Part shown: positions 63,401 to 64,000 of the stretch, one piece after another
Layout of the letters: the number at the start of each line of letters is the position of its first letter
Numbering within the stretch: the stretch's first letter is position 1
Assembly (NCBI GenBank): GCA_964627035.1
Contig: CAZVKN010000005.1
Coordinates: 62,001 to 126,000, forward strand
Reading direction: 5' to 3'
DNA length: 64,000 nt
From: CAZVKN01 sp964627035
GTDB taxonomy: Bacteria > Electryoneota > AABM5-125-24 > Hatepunaeales > Hatepunaeaceae
Notes under the pieces: generated by a model
Database searches by the model: none
What the model saw: only the letters and a program-made list of their open reading frames with translations
Told to the model about the DNA's origin: nothing
Program-made: the position numbers and the translations under genes

Positions 63401-64000
63401 CAAACTCTTCCTCATCCGGGTCGTCAGAGACGATTGTCAATACTCCGACATAGTCGTCGGGAGCATCTGCTGCCACTTCAAATGTGACAACCACATCCTG
63501 ATCTTCACCCGCACCGAGAACGAATTCAGTCGGATCCGCTGTCCAGACACCTTCAAGATCATCAAAGATGTCATCAACGCTCAGATCCAGATCTTCAACG
63601 GCTGCGTTTGCAACGTTGATGGTGATGTCATAAGGACCACCTGAGAACAGATCAAGATGAGCGAGGTTCCAGTCAAGCTGACCGTCTTCGTTCACAAAGT
63701 TCTCATTCCAGGTGACTTCGATGTCGTTGACACCTTCAACGTTCAGAATTATCGCCACAGCGACACCTTCTTCACCGTCATCGGGATCGTTTGAGTAGAA
63801 TACCAAATCACCGAGGTATTGTCCTTCAGGAACACCGTTGGCGTCAAAAGTGACAACCACCTCTTCTGCTGCGTCACCCTCAATTGAGCCTTCTTCAGGC
63901 AGCCAGGAGATCCAGCGGGCACCGCCGGCTCCATCAGCCCAGCGAGTCAAGTTGACGCATTCCATCATGCTTGACCAGTGCCAGTTAGCCTCAAAGAACA
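54453..64000 (-). CDS. Giant modular secreted protein with sorting domain, 5' end cut by window
   Basis: At least 3182 residues are visible; the frame is open through the right edge, reading FFEANWHWSS before the first Met at 63968, so the N-terminus is missing. The protein is very acidic. It alternates ASH/BACON-like Ig domains (LFTGE...V-x-NEG-x-x-LRW and G-x-Y-x4-L-x-F-x-SNDP) with larger modules. Three are beta-propeller-like (about 62400-63180, 60900-61690, 57720-58480), of which the first and third are near-duplicates. Two are GATase/ThuA-like (about 59290-59990, 56230-56960; FDAIWIGN...VASGGAVYHC). The C-terminus has two Ig-like domains and the sorting domain SQAYPNPFNNVTRMAF...VYDVAGRLV. 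Each large module is preceded by a GPRRDD-type linker. Function is unknown; a surface adhesin or scaffold is likely. Confidence 0.82.
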   Translation of the reverse strand, partial: FFEANWHWSSMMECVNLTRWADGAGGARWISWLPEEGSIEGDAAEEVVVTFDANGVPEGQYLGDLVFYSNDPDDGEEGVAVAIILNVEGVNDIEVTWNENFVNEDGQLDWNLAHLDLFSGGPYDITINVANAAVEDLDLSVDDIFDDLEGVWTADPTEFVLGAGEDQDVVVTFEVAADAPDDYVGVLTIVSDDPDEEEFDIDLHALASLPPEIVPNPNGIEEELFTGEVVDVVLELANEGEALLRFWIEHEIEGEPDEEAPERGDDGVGPRRDDLGDLLFTFAWQNAPVNRYKAGIARDYDNGWMWITSYSPNWIAAVDPADEWEIQIQFQPQGTNPMGAGWINGALHTVPWANQFLSRWDAEGNALGNLNLPSRPTACTASVENGWIMWIDDGQYNLHAHELDDEGGLGDEVFSLPIRQGPIANHWPRSVLWVDEHPDAHVWVNARANVWNLTPNDDFDGFEVFQEFNPGGNNRQDWDGVGHDGENLYIGTYGEQNYRIFDDAHIEMAWLAYEPTEGEVEGGDAMDIIVTLNAIGLIEGAYDAVLLITSNDPDDELTEVFVTLDVIGASDMYAEGPGAAYNEEDDVYDWNLVYGDQLFNGTSYDLTFMVENIGVLDLNVDEIVTDNENFTVDPEFIEGLAAGESAEVTISYGREDSGVDEATVTFIAEEAVAHPELTLNLLAQSFAPPAIVVTAFDPDMEEVEMIEDDLFTGETANWFVTVGNEGESPLRWEVEIVPIEEEEEEERDRSVRSARNIFDNEGPRRDDPGDILLQIDFEGMRGNWYQGCAFNPADGMLYVFNYSDYNWHVLDPGDDYARVDNFFGAQNVGRIMSATWGEDGVLYANSYAMVGGWAWKCHMYDAEGEILGRLDGGFNTAGVTISRDDELVFIASDQGQRDIHVYEMGDGELGEEVGVIAGLQNMIANEDPNNRYSRAILWVDGHPDGNLWLNTRRNGQGNTLWNFAIDGDWNAELVQSFASHEQGNGQEYDGMTHDGENLIAGSYGNAFLNMIDDGYEEMALVGLYFGDLNDQEDPEEWERAGGGETAGGEETLLTVHLDAADMLGGDYASELHFLSNDPETDDENHPVVDVLVHVTGVPDIHSDVEEGDHPWWDGENVNWNDAFAYGEVDELYSGGPYTLSVLIMNVGTEDLIAEGVEIIGGDGAFTIEVEDFVLGPDEELVIDITLEVEEGNDPDEGHSATLQIVSNDFDEEEYEIPLYGRTQPPPRIVVDPEAIDDVELFTGETEERVLTVSNEGDGEAQLRWSTEFLEDEEEEEERDRSVRSARRIGAERPVFAHLDLVEVSDNRPASNDPVWNEGFVSDAVSENPRHQGPRRDDPPASNYALFAQQAPWGYDLTRIFNAVEDLEWTRYQNFEADFDLGEFDAIWIGNYQPDAWITQYNNHLEEVSDFVASGGAVYHCVGTNYWGVAPEHPGGIVRRAQQYENVGVAVVGPDDNFFMEYMEWDVDQQFTGNSFFHADYPEALFEDNDEIGDYQVMIVSQQGQNPVVANYQFGRGFMVISGTTDGFLHNNPQNYIWGTSGEGMLWYLDHLANYTNWLTWVETEGIIDAGGDDDITVLFDATGLIGGEYSGWLQFFSNDPIEPEDVPDVEVRISMEVTGIPGIDVTPGGPEEDENGELIDPPADWATTDWGVAYIYEGGVEPVLVEVLNSGTEPLVVEGVESDDEAFFVADADQEFVLEVEESRQLAIWFAPEEAGDYEAVLTFITNVPIWEDGYPVRVMATAMFPPIMFVDPEEVGAELPNGENEEQIITVGNDAEEDGADDLIWWTEFITTGQPGEDEEERDRSVRSARSVGPIDNNLSLDATKQGSDETVVGPRRDDFGDLIGEFVWQRAGVNQYKGGIAWDADEEIMWLTNYNMRWIGAVDPSNDFEEVVAWQSNQAGNPFGAGFLNGVLYNVPWANQWLQRWDREGEYLGNFNLPTRPTAATVSHENNWIMYIDAANYQLRAYEIDDEGALGEQVFALPIRQGQLANLWPRSVLWVDAHPDAPVWINTRGNVWNLIPNDDFDGFEVAQNFNPGGNMQDWDGLGHDGENLWVGTWGAGNYRIFDDGYTEMPPWFVWEPMDGGLDPDGNPAIEPGAEQDIIVVLDAGMLQAGLWEGVLKIYSNDPIQPEPAERWDEDGNVTATDADADEENAEFDQPDAEVLVWLEVIGAPVWEQDPLAEDGMDFPNTYTDGGSSTMILTATNIGTDDLIVNGFVDDEDNWSLNINDELVLAPEEEYEFEITFHPVDPEEYVGMVTFETNVDDDNDGVYETELRGTGMVPPVLEVDLEGLDDGEWMVYQDRDPEDEEAWIMDYVMSIANAGGDGADDLNWDLGFFPLEEEEEGARQRGDDLPRRDPVEATFAVMQDQGAWGWLIDVMVGRVEGAEVENFNNANAIGDIDLNDFDAVVIAWNDQSDAWHQACQNNLEWFEDYVSGGGRLYIESGGNRVQAPTIPGSIPGVRGPESNGRVIVGPDENLLVELAEWDVDRILRGSSFMHHYHAEGAMDDAVEEGRIDAYQVIVEGERNGQPAVIVFEMGSGGMLVGCIPVGHQYQNFNRDNNWGANADAILNYLLTIGANVPWIDSDENEGTLEPGADQEVTITIDVTDLERETDYFANMVIESNDVDSPFEVEVHLFTGRGGVPPDWDLSPESDRNHSAIISAVTFEDEEMEGWWVGAFDNRDSNISVSFEQWEGEDVGLVLWGDDPETEDVDEGYEAGQALDFRIWDPFAEEEYLGGEVQVNYVQGPQAWVRDALTIIENVNARGVTVQEVEFRANWNLISIAVIVGEEMYDPDDDDGPDIPLMMAQFRIDEDNHHVFLMKNGSGRFYAPAFNDFNNIPFWNVTEGYQVRMDEAIVGEWTGAPVAPDADIPLRANWNMIAYFPEYDLPMDVVDRRDPDNEMNFYAIRPIIDIFEMMKNVTGQFAVQTENILFSNMDPLTQGQGYQLRVSDAGTLNSPGPAPENVGAAIVTNENAHWTMPINSDNNMSVLITSVSGHVTDVSDQIAAFNTEGELVGAVEFNENGAAGLAVWGDSKSTDDVVEGLAIGEAFELRLWNAEDQTEQALIATIVQGQMTYEADAFTVLDVTVQAAIPDDFYLSQAYPNPFNNVTRMAFGLPEASEISIMVYDVAGRLVQTLVDGQQTAGHHTITWNAADAASGVYLVRMESSSFTSTRKLMLVK
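58566..58595 (-). repeat. ERDRSVRSAR linker peptide, copy 3
   Basis: Identical decapeptide before the third propeller module, followed about 25 residues later by GPRRDDFGD. Codons again differ (CGT at the second Arg, AGC at the second Ser). Confidence 0.9.
60141..60170 (-). repeat. ERDRSVRSAR linker peptide, copy 2
   Basis: Identical decapeptide before the first GATase-like module, followed about 45 residues later by GPRRDDPP. Several codons differ from copy 1 (for example AGC for TCT at the first Ser). Confidence 0.9.
61734..61763 (-). repeat. ERDRSVRSAR linker peptide, copy 1
   Basis: These ten codons encode ERDRSVRSAR before GPRRDD and the second propeller module. The same decapeptide recurs at 60141 and 58566 with different codons. 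Confidence 0.9.

Overview
This window most likely comes from an uncultured Gram-negative bacterium of the FCB superphylum (Electryoneota/KSB1/Zixibacteria-like). This is inferred from gene content, not from a marker gene. Outer-membrane evidence is a PilQ secretin, LptF/LptG permeases, a TonB-dependent receptor and a PorV/PorQ-like barrel. At least five large secreted proteins end in a PNPFN...LFDLSGR-type sorting domain, as used by type IX-like secretion in that superphylum. No rRNA, tRNA or CRISPR array was seen.

Layout. (1) 1-10.9 kb, minus strand: a type IV pilus locus in two units. The upstream unit is pilA-pilT-three minor prepilins. The downstream unit is pilM-N-O-P-Q, followed by a Wza-like SLBB polysaccharide-export gene that runs off the left edge. 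Both units have a candidate promoter whose transcript would start in a small stem-loop. (2) 11.1-16.9 kb, minus strand: a GT-C/TPR membrane glycosyltransferase, nadB, a TIR-TPR protein directly upstream of nadB, a tiny ORF overlapping the TIR gene, and a VOC-fold protein. (3) 17.3-23.2 kb, plus strand: Nfu, an Eis-like acetyltransferase, a methyltransferase, a sirtuin, lptF-lptG and a GerW-like protein. (4) 23.4-33.4 kb, plus strand: secreted and lipid-anchored proteins, a GAF/sigma-54 activator, a membrane Ser/Thr kinase with PEGA-like repeats, a kelch protein and a DUF5683-like membrane protein. (5) 33.4-52.3 kb, minus strand: a second GT-C protein, then a surface-protein cluster of lipoproteins, beta-helix proteins, the PorV-like barrel and a TonB receptor with an EF-hand-like insertion. 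(6) 52.7-64 kb, minus strand: a DHH-like protein and an open-ended secreted protein of more than 3180 residues built from repeated modules.

The intergenic DNA carries four families of dispersed palindromic repeats, called A-D here. Family B is the best defined: a 128-bp twin-hairpin, MITE-like element. One copy has split a family D element and is flanked by a 6-bp duplication, and removing it restores a 57-bp D element with the same length and alignment as the D copy at 23.4 kb. A family A copy lies in frame inside a secreted protein gene.

How the genes work together: most of the window concerns the cell surface, namely pili, polysaccharide export, LPS transport, large secreted beta-propeller/beta-helix proteins and a kinase/sigma-54 pair that may regulate them. 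A separate NAD theme (TIR domain, L-aspartate oxidase, sirtuin) sits in the middle. The strongest candidates for something undescribed are the family B element, the in-frame family A insertion, the giant protein with an invariant arginine-rich linker peptide, the EF-hand-like insertion in the TonB receptor, and the TIR-TPR/nadB gene pair.
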